The notes under the pieces are model-generated. The model was not told the origin of the DNA. It did no database searches and saw nothing but the letters and a program-made list of their open reading frames with translations. This document shows positions 23,431-32,002 of a stretch of DNA of 64,000 nt, one piece after another. This DNA is from Margaritifera margaritifera. Its lineage: Eukaryota; Mollusca; Bivalvia; Unionida; Margaritiferidae. Each line of letters begins with the position of its first letter. The first letter of the stretch is position 1. A program made the translations under genes and the position numbers. The DNA is taken from the NCBI GenBank assembly GCA_029931535.1, contig JAQPZY010001142.1, forward strand, positions 717,501 to 781,500, in the 5' to 3' direction.

Positions 23431-24298
23431 TTACAATACAGTGGAGAGTTGTTTTCGAAAATGTAATTTTATGATGACTTCTCCTTTAGAGAATAGAACA
23501 TTTTGTTCAAGATTCCTTTTATGCTAATATTCACTGTCAAAATGCGGTTCATTGACAGGAAGATAATGAGGATGCACACATTCTCGGTGAACGTGATACT
23601 TGTCGTAAGAAGCTATGGCAAAATCCGCTGTATTTCCAGCTACGTTGTACTCGACAATATCAGAGTACACAAACATCAAATTCAGTCCTTCGTTCAATTC
23701 GATAGGGGGTCGAACATACTTGAAAAATCTGTTGTTGATGCTGATGATGTCTTTGTTAGGAGCGAGAGCTGTGTTCCCACCCAGAATAGCAACCAACCTG
23801 GAAGAAAAGGTCATCGAGAGCATTTTGCTGTCGGAAAACGATGAGACGATGAGCAGGTGGGTGGTACTCGATCAGTTCACTTCGGTGAGTTTTGTCTAGC
23901 ACTTTGCCAAACTGATCATTGAAAACAGCTGAAATCGTTTCGACGAGATGTCGAGCGTTAAAATAATATCCTGAAAAAATGTTCATAGTATAGAAGATAT
24001 TCAATTAGAAATTAGATGGCGCTGGTGTGTTTTTGTTTCGTAAAAGCCATGACCATTTCTTTCCGAATGTTCTTAAACTTGTTCGCTGAGAATTTCCACG
24101 ACAAAAGTGGTTTGATCCTCGACAATACTCCACGACTTGAGTGGGATGAATGGTTCCTACCAAAGCCACTTCCCAATGCGTTTCGTGATCCATTTGTATT
24201 GACTGAGGTAATTTGGCCATGAAACAACATAATTTGTTGTTGGGAAACGCATCCAAAGAACTGTCACTAGATAATGTTAAATAAAATTTATTATTCAT
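23431..24298 (-). pseudogene. Polinton virion-type protein (FYLTL family)
   Basis: The N-terminus MNNKFYLTLSSDSSLDAFPN at 24298, followed by WEVAL, and the C-terminal blocks FVYSDIVEYNVAGN, HPHYLPVNEPHFDS (about 23524-23640) and VLFSKGEVIIKLHF (to the stop at 23431-23433), identify a protein widely found beside the integrase and capsid genes in Polintons, likely a particle component. A middle block has PGYYFNARHLVE-type sequence (about 23880-23975). The about 290-codon length is close to what I expect of the family. At least four frame changes (near 24120, 24005, 23825 and 23525) break it. I cannot say from sequence alone whether it is the minor capsid protein. Confidence 0.8.
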
Positions 24299-24722
24299 AG
24301 TTCGATGGTTCTCGTCTCCCAGGAGTCACTCGATGTCAAAGAAGAATGATTTTCAAAATGTGGTACCAGAAGACTGCTGCTGTGACTAGAAAAGTTGTGA
24401 CGGGTGTTGGTGTGGTTACCGTTGATAACTGTCAGTATATTTCAACGAGGGATTGGGGAAAAAGATAGCTAATACAACTGCTGAGTAAAAGAGTCCACAG
24501 TTTTTTATCTCCTCATTGCAAACTCACATTTCCAATCACTGCTCCAGTGACACAATACACCACAAAGATTTGGCAGAAAAAGACGATTTGATTTTTAGAG
24601 ACAGGTTTTCCACACCACACCCAAAGTGGTTGTTGTTGTCGTTTTGTGTTGTTCTTGCAAACATTAACTCTGAGAAGAGAATACAGTGTTTAACGGCATA
24701 TGTGTCACTTCTACTTCATTTT
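24299..24722. other. Spacer between integrase and virion-type gene
   Basis: About 420 bp inside the Polinton without a recognisable domain on either strand. Confidence 0.4.
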
Positions 24723-25816
24723 ATAGTCGATGACTTGTGAAATTGCAATCCAATAATCGAAACTGGGTGGATGTCCTTCCCAACGAACTTTGACTTCCTG
24801 GATACAATGTTTTCCCTCTTTACATGTTTTTCGATCGAGAATACTTTCGATAGCGTACACGTCATCGTCTTTTTGGTTTCATGTTGTTACTCGGGCAAGT
24901 AAAAAGTTCCTTTTAACATTTCTCCGTTCATATCTTCGAATTTTTAGATGGGGTGGGGTCACCTCCAGTTGCTTAAATAGCTTTTGTTGAAAATACTTTT
25001 TATTTTACCAATGCAAACTCAATCTCCGGTGTTTAACACTTCTTTCTTTTTCTTGTCTTCTATGTTCCAAACAATTGACCAAACACTGTCACTTCGTTTT
25101 GAAGTGCCACTTCTTCTGTAGCACATCCGATGCTATGATAGTACGATTGATTGTAAACTTTGACTACTACTGGTAACACATCGATGTATTGGAGAGTATA
25201 TTTTTTTTACATACGTTCTTTCAAGGTTCTTTGAAAACGTTTCACCACACCGGCTTTAGTTTCAGGATTTTCAGCGGTGAAAAAATTAATTTGTCTCTTT
25301 TCAATTCTTTTTCAAAAGCTTAGTTAAGAAATTATGTGCCTTTTACTGTTTGCCATTGTTTTTAGAAGTAAAAGGAACTACCCAAGCCGATTTTGAAACA
25401 CACCAATGACACGAAACAAACATTTGTAACGTCGATTATACGACTCTGAATGAGAGACATCGGCTAAACCAGCTTGCCATTGATGATCGATTCCTGCTAC
25501 TTTAGTTTGACTTCTTTGAAACTTTCGTCCAATGGGTTCTTGGAGCCACTGTCGTACATTTTGCAGACTTAGGCTTTTGAGTTTAGTTATGGCGGCACGA
25601 TACAAATTTTGAACTCCTCCGTAGCCAGCTGCATGAGCAGGATTGTAGCAAATGCTGGCTAAAGTGTATCCATATTTGTTGCTGCTCAAACGTCACCCTC
25701 TGTTCGATACTCCTCTTAGGTTCATGCAGTATATTTGATTGTGATGCTTGACATGTCCAAGGAGCAATACGAGTAGGATAGGAAGTTTCCACAGAAGACA
25801 TCGGTTCTTTTGTCAC
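24723..25816 (-). pseudogene. Polinton integrase with C-terminal chromodomain
   Basis: A retroviral-type DDE integrase, which inserts the element and makes its 6-bp duplication. From the N-terminus: AHAAGYGGVQNLYRA (about 25620-25650), RQWLQEPIGRKF, then VAGIDHQWQAGLADVSH (about 25450-25510), where the first catalytic Asp region has Gly-Leu-Ala-Asp, and CLFRVIGVFQ, where the expected second Asp position reads Gly. A later frame carries NPETKAGVVKRFQRTLKERM with the catalytic Glu, then YNQSYYHSIGCATEEVA. A chromodomain at 24725-24868 reads DVYAIESIL...VRWEGHPPSFDYWI. Multiple stops and the lost Asp mean it is dead. Confidence 0.9.
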
Positions 25817-25832
25817 TTAATTTCTTGATTTC

Positions 25833-26189
25833 TTACTTCACTTCTGTCTTCCCTTTTTTTCTGGTGAAGAAGGTATCGACACCATCTTTTTCACCCAGGC
25901 TTTCATTTCTTCTCGCCTCGGAGTAAGGGAAGGTGTCAATTGGGTTGCCACACTGGGAGGAAAAGGTGTTAGAAATACTTCTCTCGTTTCTTTCTCTTCC
26001 ATTCCCGTGAACATGTCTGTCATCATATTTGCTGCTTTTTGTTTTTCTTCGGTTTTCATTATATTCTTGAAATATCTCAGAGTAGGTATAGCCGTCTCGT
26101 CTAAAGCTTTCTGATGAAACAGTTGAAGATGTTTCAATAATTTTCTGTTGCGATATTTCCCTTTGTGACAAATATGTTTGATCCATCAA
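25833..26189 (-). pseudogene. Unknown Polinton protein
   Basis: Two overlapping minus-strand frames: one starts MMDQTYLSQREISQQKIIET at 26189, the other runs to 25838 with AIPTLRYFKNIMKTEEKQKA and a Lys-rich C-terminus ending SSPEKKGRQK. They look like one protein split by a frameshift near 26100, mostly helical and polar. I recognise no family. It lies directly upstream of the integrase on the same strand. Confidence 0.4.
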
Positions 26190-26382
26190 CGATTTTAACT
26201 CTTATTGTTAGTGCAATATCACCGTGAGATTATGATTAAGAGGTAAGTGATGTATCCGTTGTTCGTGCCAACGATGGTGTACCATCCACCGTTTGTAAAG
26301 AACTAATGTTAATTTTTGTCTTTCTATAAGATCCATGGGTACATGTGTGATGTCTTTCCAGCAGAGTCTGTCCTTTTTATCT

Positions 26383-26694
26383 TCACCTTAAGACTCCTCC
26401 TAAAAGAGGTCGAGCAATCGATCCTAATAAAGGAGCAGCAACTCTTAACAATGGTCCCTACAGCACGGATAGAAATCCTCCTCGTTGAACGAGCACTTTT
26501 TTCCTTTGACTGACAAGAATTTTCTTGTCACCATTTGTCGCAGAAGGTGGCGATGTCGTCTTAATCGCGGTCAAAGGATCCGTTCCTTTCAAGACGTTCA
26601 AACAACATTCATGCACCGTATCGAGGATTTCTTTAGGTGATATTTGAATGATTTGTTTTCGCATCTGAGCATTGGCTTTGGTAAGTACTGACAA
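26383..26694 (-). pseudogene. Short Polinton protein with hydrophobic tail
   Basis: Starts MSVLTKANAQMRKQIIQISP at 26694. The blocks ECCLNVLKGTDPL and KKVLVQRGGFL are the signature of a short protein found in many Polintons near the FYLTL-family protein. An in-frame TAG at 26458-26460 follows SVL; the same frame then continues with GPLLRVAAPLLGSIARPLLG to a stop at 26383-26385. The hydrophobic, Gly-rich tail after the stop belongs to the family pattern, so the TAG is probably a disabling mutation and not the natural end. A membrane-active or core role is conceivable but only inference. Confidence 0.65.
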
Positions 26695-26739
26695 GACATC
26701 CCAATGTTTAGCTAAACTAGAAGGGATAGCCTGTTTTGT

Positions 26740-26815
26740 TTATTTTGGTTTTATTTTATTTTATTTATTTTTATTATTTATTTCTTTCTTTTTTTTAATT
26801 TTTTTTTTTTTGAAG
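26740..26815. repeat. T-rich low-complexity tract
   Basis: TTTTATTT-type runs about 75 bp long between two Polinton genes; the open frames across it are not meaningful. Confidence 0.8.
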
Positions 26816-27065
26816 GCCTCTTTGGCCGTCAGCGATAGTCCCAACTTTGAGAGGAAGACGTCTTTTTTCAGAGCAGCTGAAGTGAGTCTTATCCAACTCT
26901 TTTTTATACTGGAATCCGTCTACGCTGATTGTCGGTACATCATACCAACAAGACTTTAGGCAGCACTTGACGATGAGGTGTTCGCAATGTACCAAATCGT
27001 TCCAGTTCTTTCTTGGACAAATCCAGTTACCTTTGCAACATGCCTGTTTTGTCTTGTACTTTTAC
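26810..27065 (-). pseudogene. Cys-rich Polinton protein, possible zinc binder
   Basis: A minus-strand frame holds CCKGNWICPRKNW and LVHCEHLIVKCCLKSCW, six or more Cys and a His within about 35 residues, then VPTISVDGFQYKKEL. GNWxCP recalls small treble-clef or RanBP2-type zinc fingers, but the spacing does not fit cleanly. No start codon is obvious and the 3' part runs into the T-rich tract. Family not recognised. Confidence 0.35.
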
Positions 27066-27708
27066 TTAGGGTATGCCACCTTTTTGGCTGCAGCAGCAGG
27101 CTAGAACAGTAGAAGGCGTCAATTGAGAACAAGTAGAAGTCCCTTTAGAGATGGGTTTCCATGTTTCCATCAAATGACGAAACACATGTCTTAAATCAGG
27201 TTTGGCTGGCATAATCAATAACGGAGGAGTAAGAGAAAAGGAAGGGGAGACGATCACAGATCGAGGTTTTCGTGAGTACGTGCGCGTTCTAGTTGCAGTA
27301 ACTCTCTTTCTTGACGGGGTGGTTTTCTTTTGGTTTTCTTCTTAGAAGTTGGAGTATGAACTCGCTGTCCTCCTCTTCTTTTTGTCTAGCTTTTCAACTT
27401 ATTAGTACATTTTGCTTTTTTAGCTTCGTCATTAGGATCTCATCGTAGAAGCGAACGAATAGGACACCTCCTAGAGATCCACTTCCATGATTTATTTTTT
27501 GGGTTGAGTGTCGATTCTTGGATCAGCCAGTTGTATCAAAGCTACTTTATGTTTTACACCAAAACAAATTTTTAAAAAAAATGTTTTTTTGATGAGGAAT
27601 GTGAATGATGCCTTGTAGTACACGACGTGCTTTCAAAGCAAACCATCGTAACACTTCTTTCAGACTGACTTCTAACAAATGTGAACTCAATTGTGCATTT
27701 TTTTTTCG
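27066..27708 (-). pseudogene. Basic protein, 5' part cut off by the MULE
   Basis: Beside the MULE the minus strand opens with a helical stretch, AQLSSHLLEVSLKEVLRWFA and RRVLQGIIHIPHQK (27560-27700). After frame changes comes a Lys/Arg/Thr-rich segment, TPSRKRVTATRTRTYSRKPR (about 27255-27320), and a C-terminal part LIMPAKPDLRHVFRHLMETW, with a stop at 27066-27068. The basic middle would suit a DNA-condensing core protein, but I do not recognise a family. On the far side of the MULE, a frame starting MIFFKSHPPAKLIRTLYVIN (29703) could be the missing beginning. Confidence 0.4.
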
Positions 27709-27717
27709 CTATTAAAT

Positions 27718-27793
27718 AGCGCACGACAAAAGAGTGCCGACAAAAGGGCGCCGACAAAAGAGCGAGCGACAAAAGAGCGCCGACATAAGAGCG
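27718..27793 (+). repeat. MULE left terminal inverted repeat
   Basis: Five units of the form (G/A)CGACAAAAGAGCGC in tandem, matching the right end in inverse order unit by unit, including the variant units AAAAGGGCGC and ATAAGAGCG. Confidence 0.9.
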
Positions 27794-27940
27794 AACTACA
27801 AAATATCACAACCATTTATTGTATTGCAAATAACTTTAATTTAATGTCTTAAATGAAGTGTATAAAATGACATTGGAAATCATTTCTGCAAATAACTTCG
27901 GCAGTATATGTTTAATTTTGATCCTTAATTTAAATAAAAA

Positions 27941-29300
27941 TTATATTGCAAGATTGTTGGCAATGCCTCGCAGATAGTCCATCAAAACAGCATTATTGTA
28001 AGTTGGAACGATGACCTGTAATCTTCTGTTCAGCTGTACGTACTTGTTTTTAGAAGCTTCAGGTTGATTCCGTTCAATTTCTATTTCGATGTGATCTTGC
28101 TCCAGACGAAAATGGTTGATCAGCTTAAAAATTGACGGATGATTGCAGTCGACCGTTTGTTGGAATGCACGATGCCAGGCTTCCACCGAGTTGTTTGTGC
28201 ATGGAAGATTGTCGTCGATACGATCATGTACATTCCAGAGATCTACGGCGAAGCGAGGATTGTCTCTCCGGTTTCTTCTACGTCGTCCGATGTAAGTGTC
28301 CTCCCAATAATCTACAAGTGGTGTAATTTCGGCAGGACTTGCTTCCGCCAATTCTTTGAATGAAACTACGACGTCATTTGAAGGAACAAAACTCAAGGCA
28401 AGCAGCATCTTTACTTCCATGCGGATTTCCTCGTTGTCCTGATATAGTTGCGCTAGACCAAATTCTTGGACTTTTTTCCATAGACATTGTCCTAGGTGGA
28501 AAAGACAACCAACAAGACGCGTTCCAGGAAACACGCATTGAATTGCATTATGCACAGCTTTCTCATAATCGGACATAATGCTTCGTGGGTTTAGAGAAGG
28601 TTTAAGTACTTTAATTTTCTCAAAAACTCGTACATATGTAATTTCTGCTTTGTCCTTCACGAGGCAATAAATCAAGGGCAATGCCCTGCTATCGATCAGA
28701 GCATGGATGGTAAAAACCTGGAAGAAAATAACTGGTGCAACTTTGAAAGTTCCATCCACAAACCAATGCTCATTTTGCTCTAGAAGGTTGATGTTTACCG
28801 TAGTTCCGAATATCAGAATTCTCTTCTCGTCATCCGATCCTGAATCCCATAAGACAAACTGTGCTCCTCGTGTTGATGTTTGAAGAGTTTCAGGAATAGC
28901 TATTTCTGCTACATTTTGAGGATTAGGAAATGGAAGCTGTTTGCTTTTTCTTTGTCGTTCGATCGTACGTTGCGATGCTGTGTATCCCGGTAAATGAGGT
29001 GCAACTTCCAATGAAATTCCACTTCTGGCATGTTGTATAATCTGCCTCGGTTTTTCGACTCCTTCCACAGCCCGTCTACATATAGCCGACACGACTTTCG
29101 ATGCTTCATTTTTAGCGGGCTCAGGAGCGTGATTGTGTTCCGATGATGAGATAATATCGTCGTTGAGCATTCTCATTCTTCCACGACAGCCATCTTTCTT
29201 GTATCATCTCCATGACGTACTTCCGTCCTTGTTTTCACGGTCCTTTCGATATCTGTATCCGGAAACCAATAGCATAACCTTTTCTTCTGTGACTCTGTTT
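27941..29300 (-). pseudogene. MULE transposase with FLYWCH finger
   Basis: A cut-and-paste transposase. The main frame (29176 to 27941, 411 codons) has a GC(x)R...EHNHAPEPAK end of a FLYWCH zinc finger, then the MULE catalytic core: WFVDGTFKVAP with the first Asp, SDYEKAVHNAI with the second Asp, VGCLFHLGQCLWKKVQ with the conserved C/H, and NNSVEAWHRAF with the Glu. The start of the FLYWCH finger lies upstream in the same frame (LLVSGYRYRKDRENKDG) but is cut off by a TGA at 29204-29206 exactly where Trp/Cys is expected. A plausible ATG at about 29310 is in another frame. The catalytic core is intact but the N-terminus is damaged, so activity is doubtful. Confidence 0.9.
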
Positions 29301-29548
29301 TCTCCATGCTAATTTTTGTAAAATGCAATGCTTAATGAGCTTATATACGAAATTTGTTTACTATAACTAAAATTAAATTATTTGTTTTTTTTTATTTGTT
29401 ATCAGTCCTAATAATATGGCGCTATTTTGTCTTGCTCTCTTTTGGCAATAATTAAAATATGTTGGAACATATGCGCTCTTTTGTCATTTGCTTTTTTGTC
29501 GGCAATAATTGACATATGGGATATTGTCCAGGGGATATTGTCTTATCG

Positions 29549-29641
29549 GCGCTCTTATGTCGGCGCTCTTTTGTCGCTCGCTCTTTTGTCAGCGCCCTTT
29601 TGTCGGCGCTCTTTTGTCGTGCGCTCTTTTGTCGGGGTGTC
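29549..29641 (-). repeat. MULE right terminal inverted repeat
   Basis: Reverse-complementary to the left repeat over about 76 bp, plus one additional outermost unit next to GGGGTGTC. Confidence 0.9.
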
Positions 29642-29748
29642 CTATTAATGACATACAATGTGCGAATCAATTTCGCAGGAGGATGCGATTTAAAGAAAAT
29701 CATGTTGAATACTGTCAGAGAGGAAAGAAGTGAATGGTTTTTTATAGT

Positions 29749-30438
29749 TTAAACAGAGGAAAACAATGAAGTCGACTTGTAAATGACTGGATTACTTTCT
29801 TGCCACCAATCGTGAAACAAACCCGAACAAAATCTCAAATAATCTGGAGTGGTAGGTTTTAAATCAATGACTTAATATACATGTGGCGAACGAATGGCAT
29901 CGTCATAAGCATAATTCAGCCAAGGTGTTCTTAAATGTTTAGCCAACACTTGAACTTAAGATTTGTCTTTTGGACTTTTAAACAATACCACATACTGAGT
30001 ATTGAGACTGATGGTGCGATGCGCCCAACTTTGTTGAAATAAAGTTTAAGTAATACAAGTAATACTGGCATTACGATGATGTTCTTTTCCTGTCAACCAA
30101 AGTTTAATTTATTCTTGGTCATTTCCTAACATGTCATCGAAGATGACGAGATGCTTTTGACTAGAGTCAGACACGATCTACAAACGAAATGGATTCTCCT
30201 TTACTTTCTTTGAGTAACGTATAAGCCGATTGGCTCTATTTGTAACACCACACGATACGTTGCAGATGACGATTGAACAGAAGTGATTTGTGTTTGATCA
30301 AACGTTTGACAAATTCAGTTTGCCTGAACCACGCGGTTCAGCAATCAGCATGTTAAAGGGATGGACAAGATACAGTGCCTCCCAACTTTGACGATCTGAC
30401 CTTTCGTCAATCACTTTGAGAACTGCAGATGCAGCCAT
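29749..30438 (-). pseudogene. Polinton genome-packaging-type ATPase
   Basis: A P-loop ATPase of the FtsK/A32-like class that Polintons share with DNA viruses, thought to pump DNA into capsids. It starts MAASAVLKVI at 30438. Walker A is at 30319-30342: FNMLIAEPRGSGKL, with Glu and Arg in unusual positions and Leu in place of the Thr/Ser after GSGK. Walker B is at 30129-30153: HLVIFDDML. Then HHRNASITCI and RTISLNTQYVVLFKSPKDKS match the conserved C-terminal part. A stop ends the first frame at 30298-30300, with more after Walker B; the gene ends at 29749. The length (230 codons) is normal for the family. Dead. Confidence 0.88.
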
Positions 30439-30499
30439 AACTCTCGAGTAGTTAGAAAAAAATTATGAAACAATCACCAAGAACACAAGACATTTTATT

Positions 30500-30695
30500 A
30501 TACATGTTTAATTTTTTTCATGGTGCAACAAAAAAATCTCCACATTTCAAAACAAAAGAAAATTCATGTTTTCTTCATGATACAGAAAATATTCACATTT
30601 CAAACAGCAAAGGTTATGTTTTCTTCATGGTACAAGAAAAAATATTCACATTTCAAAAAACGAAGTTAATGTTTTCTTTCTTTTATCACTCATAC
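30500..30695. repeat. About 57-bp tandem repeat upstream of ATPase
   Basis: Three imperfect units containing CACATTTCAAA and ATGTTTTCTTCATG(A/G)TAC, between the ATPase start and the paralogous unknown genes. No coding sense is evident. Confidence 0.75.
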
Positions 30696-30709
30696 AAGAC
30701 GTTTTTGGC

Positions 30710-31010
30710 ATAGTAAACGACCTCTTGTTTCCAAGCGTCCAGTCCAAGACTTTTCCAGTCATGAATCTGTTAGTGTATCCAACTAGCTTATACACACTTC
30801 ATGGTAAGTGTGAACCACAAAGACTCTGCCAGTAAACGAAATCCAAGAAATGCAGTCACACAAACACACACACAACACGTCGTCCAAACTTCAAAGGAAT
30901 CGTGTCATCTTGTAAAATCCGTTCTTTTAAAAGTAATTGGTAATCCACTAAGTCTTGAACTTTGTCATTGACGTCCTCCCGTGGATGCTGGTGCAACACT
31001 GATGACAGGA
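30710..31010 (-). pseudogene. Unknown protein, paralogue B
   Basis: Minus-strand frames contain VQDLVDYQLLLKERILQDDT (about 30910-30975) and, one frame over, VTAFLGFRLLAESLWFTL (about 30795-30850). The order and spacing match paralogue A at 31050-31290, so this is a tandem duplicate. Motif shared: FLG(Y/F)xLxA(D/E)xLW. Family not recognised. It is split by at least one frameshift. Confidence 0.5.
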
Positions 31011-31049
31011 GTCGTGGCAGGGCAAAATAGCAAATAGATCCTCAGTGAA

Positions 31050-31454
31050 TTCTTCTAAACTGTCCATTCACAAGAATGTCTTTTTTGAGGAAATAGTCAT
31101 ACGTTTGCCAAAGGCAATCTGCTGGTAAATCATATCCAAGAAATATAGTCATTAACTCACAACACAGAAGAAGTCGTGTAGGAGTCTCATCTTGAGGCAA
31201 TACTTTTTTTTAAAAGTTTCTTGTAATTCTGTAAGTCTTGACCCTTTTTCTAGACTTCCTCCCATGGAATGCTGTGTATCGCTCCGACATTGTAGGTAGA
31301 TGTCGTGGCATCCAAAGTTTTACATGATGTGGGTAGCTGATAAATGTCTGACCATCTGATCATTTTCAAAGTAATCAGCCTTTTTATAGCATTTAGATAC
31401 CAATGGTTAAAATGTCTATGTCGTAGAGGATGCAAATGTTCTTTGTGTTTCACT
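31050..31454 (-). pseudogene. Unknown protein, paralogue A
   Basis: The first part is a 67-codon frame from 31454 with HKEHLHPLRHRHFNHWYLNA and KMIRWSDIYQLP, ending at a stop at about 31250. It then continues as GQDLQNYKKLLKK, and a further frame without stops for 42 codons reads QDETPTRLLLCCELMTIFLG followed by YDLPADCLWQTYDYFLKKD. The last blocks are duplicated in paralogue B. Lys/Leu-rich helices dominate. The gene follows the BIR gene on the same strand, and both may have been one transcript. Function unknown. Confidence 0.5.
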
Positions 31455-31555
31455 TGAATCTGTACAAACTCTGTGTATATGCGTTCTCGCAGCTCAAAGG
31501 TAAACTATGAATCCTCTCCTGTTCTAAAGTATCCATCAGGATAATAATCATGACC

Positions 31556-31866
31556 CTACAAGGGAAGGTAGTAACAGCACGGAGACCATCTGGCATGTTC
31601 AAGGATAGCTGAATTTTTATACTCCCATTCGTGGATCTTCACACCACAATTAAAACACTGCGCTTGGTCTCCTCGTCCCAAGGAGACACATCTTGCTCTG
31701 GCTAAAGTTTCGGGAGTGGGTAATCCATCCAGATATTTGGGCCATTTTTTTAAGGACTGGAATCGACTTTCAAAATCACAATATCCAGGTAAAGACACGG
31801 GAACGTGTATTCTTCTTTGATATGTGATTCTCGATGAGCTAGCGGTATTCAGAGTGGTCTATGAGT
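31556..31866 (-). pseudogene. BIR-domain (IAP-like) protein carried by Polinton
   Basis: A single BIR zinc-finger domain of inhibitor-of-apoptosis proteins. Seen in order (31780 to 31565): FESRFQSLKKWP, TPETLARARCVSLGRGDQ, then AQCFNCGVKIHEWEYKNS and LEHARWSPCCYY. The zinc ligands fit the C-x2-C-x16-H-x6-C pattern, and the conserved Gly, Trp and Arg positions of a BIR are kept. The frame is open from a TAG just upstream to a stop after CCYYLPL but has no ATG; it continues upstream as TASSSRITYQRRIHVPV. No RING finger or second BIR is recognised nearby. It could be a truncated copy, or the exon-like remnant of a captured host gene. In baculoviruses BIR proteins block host-cell death; a similar role here is only inference. 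Confidence 0.85.
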
Positions 31867-32002
31867 GCGTGAATGAGATCCATACATGGGCATACGAATG
31901 GCGACACTTTCGATATTAGAGCGACAAGGTCATACTGCATCGCTCATGTCGCAGGGTACAGCATCGCACTCGACTTCATTGACCTTGGAGTCAGTGGGTC
32001 CA

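Larger units (their letters stand above)
27718..29641 (-). mobile_element. MULE transposon nested in the Polinton
   Basis: About 1.9 kb with inverted repeats (27718-27793 and 29549-29641) made of short tandem units such as CGACAAAAGAGCGC. Further scattered units lie inside the right end at about 29413-29510. Outside, CTATTAAAT (27709-27717) and CTATTAATG (29642-29650) may be the 9-bp target duplication that MULEs make; they match at 7 of 9 positions. The right repeat has one extra outer unit. It carries one FLYWCH-MULE transposase gene. The long frame is still open, in contrast to the surrounding Polinton genes, so it arrived later. Confidence 0.88.
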
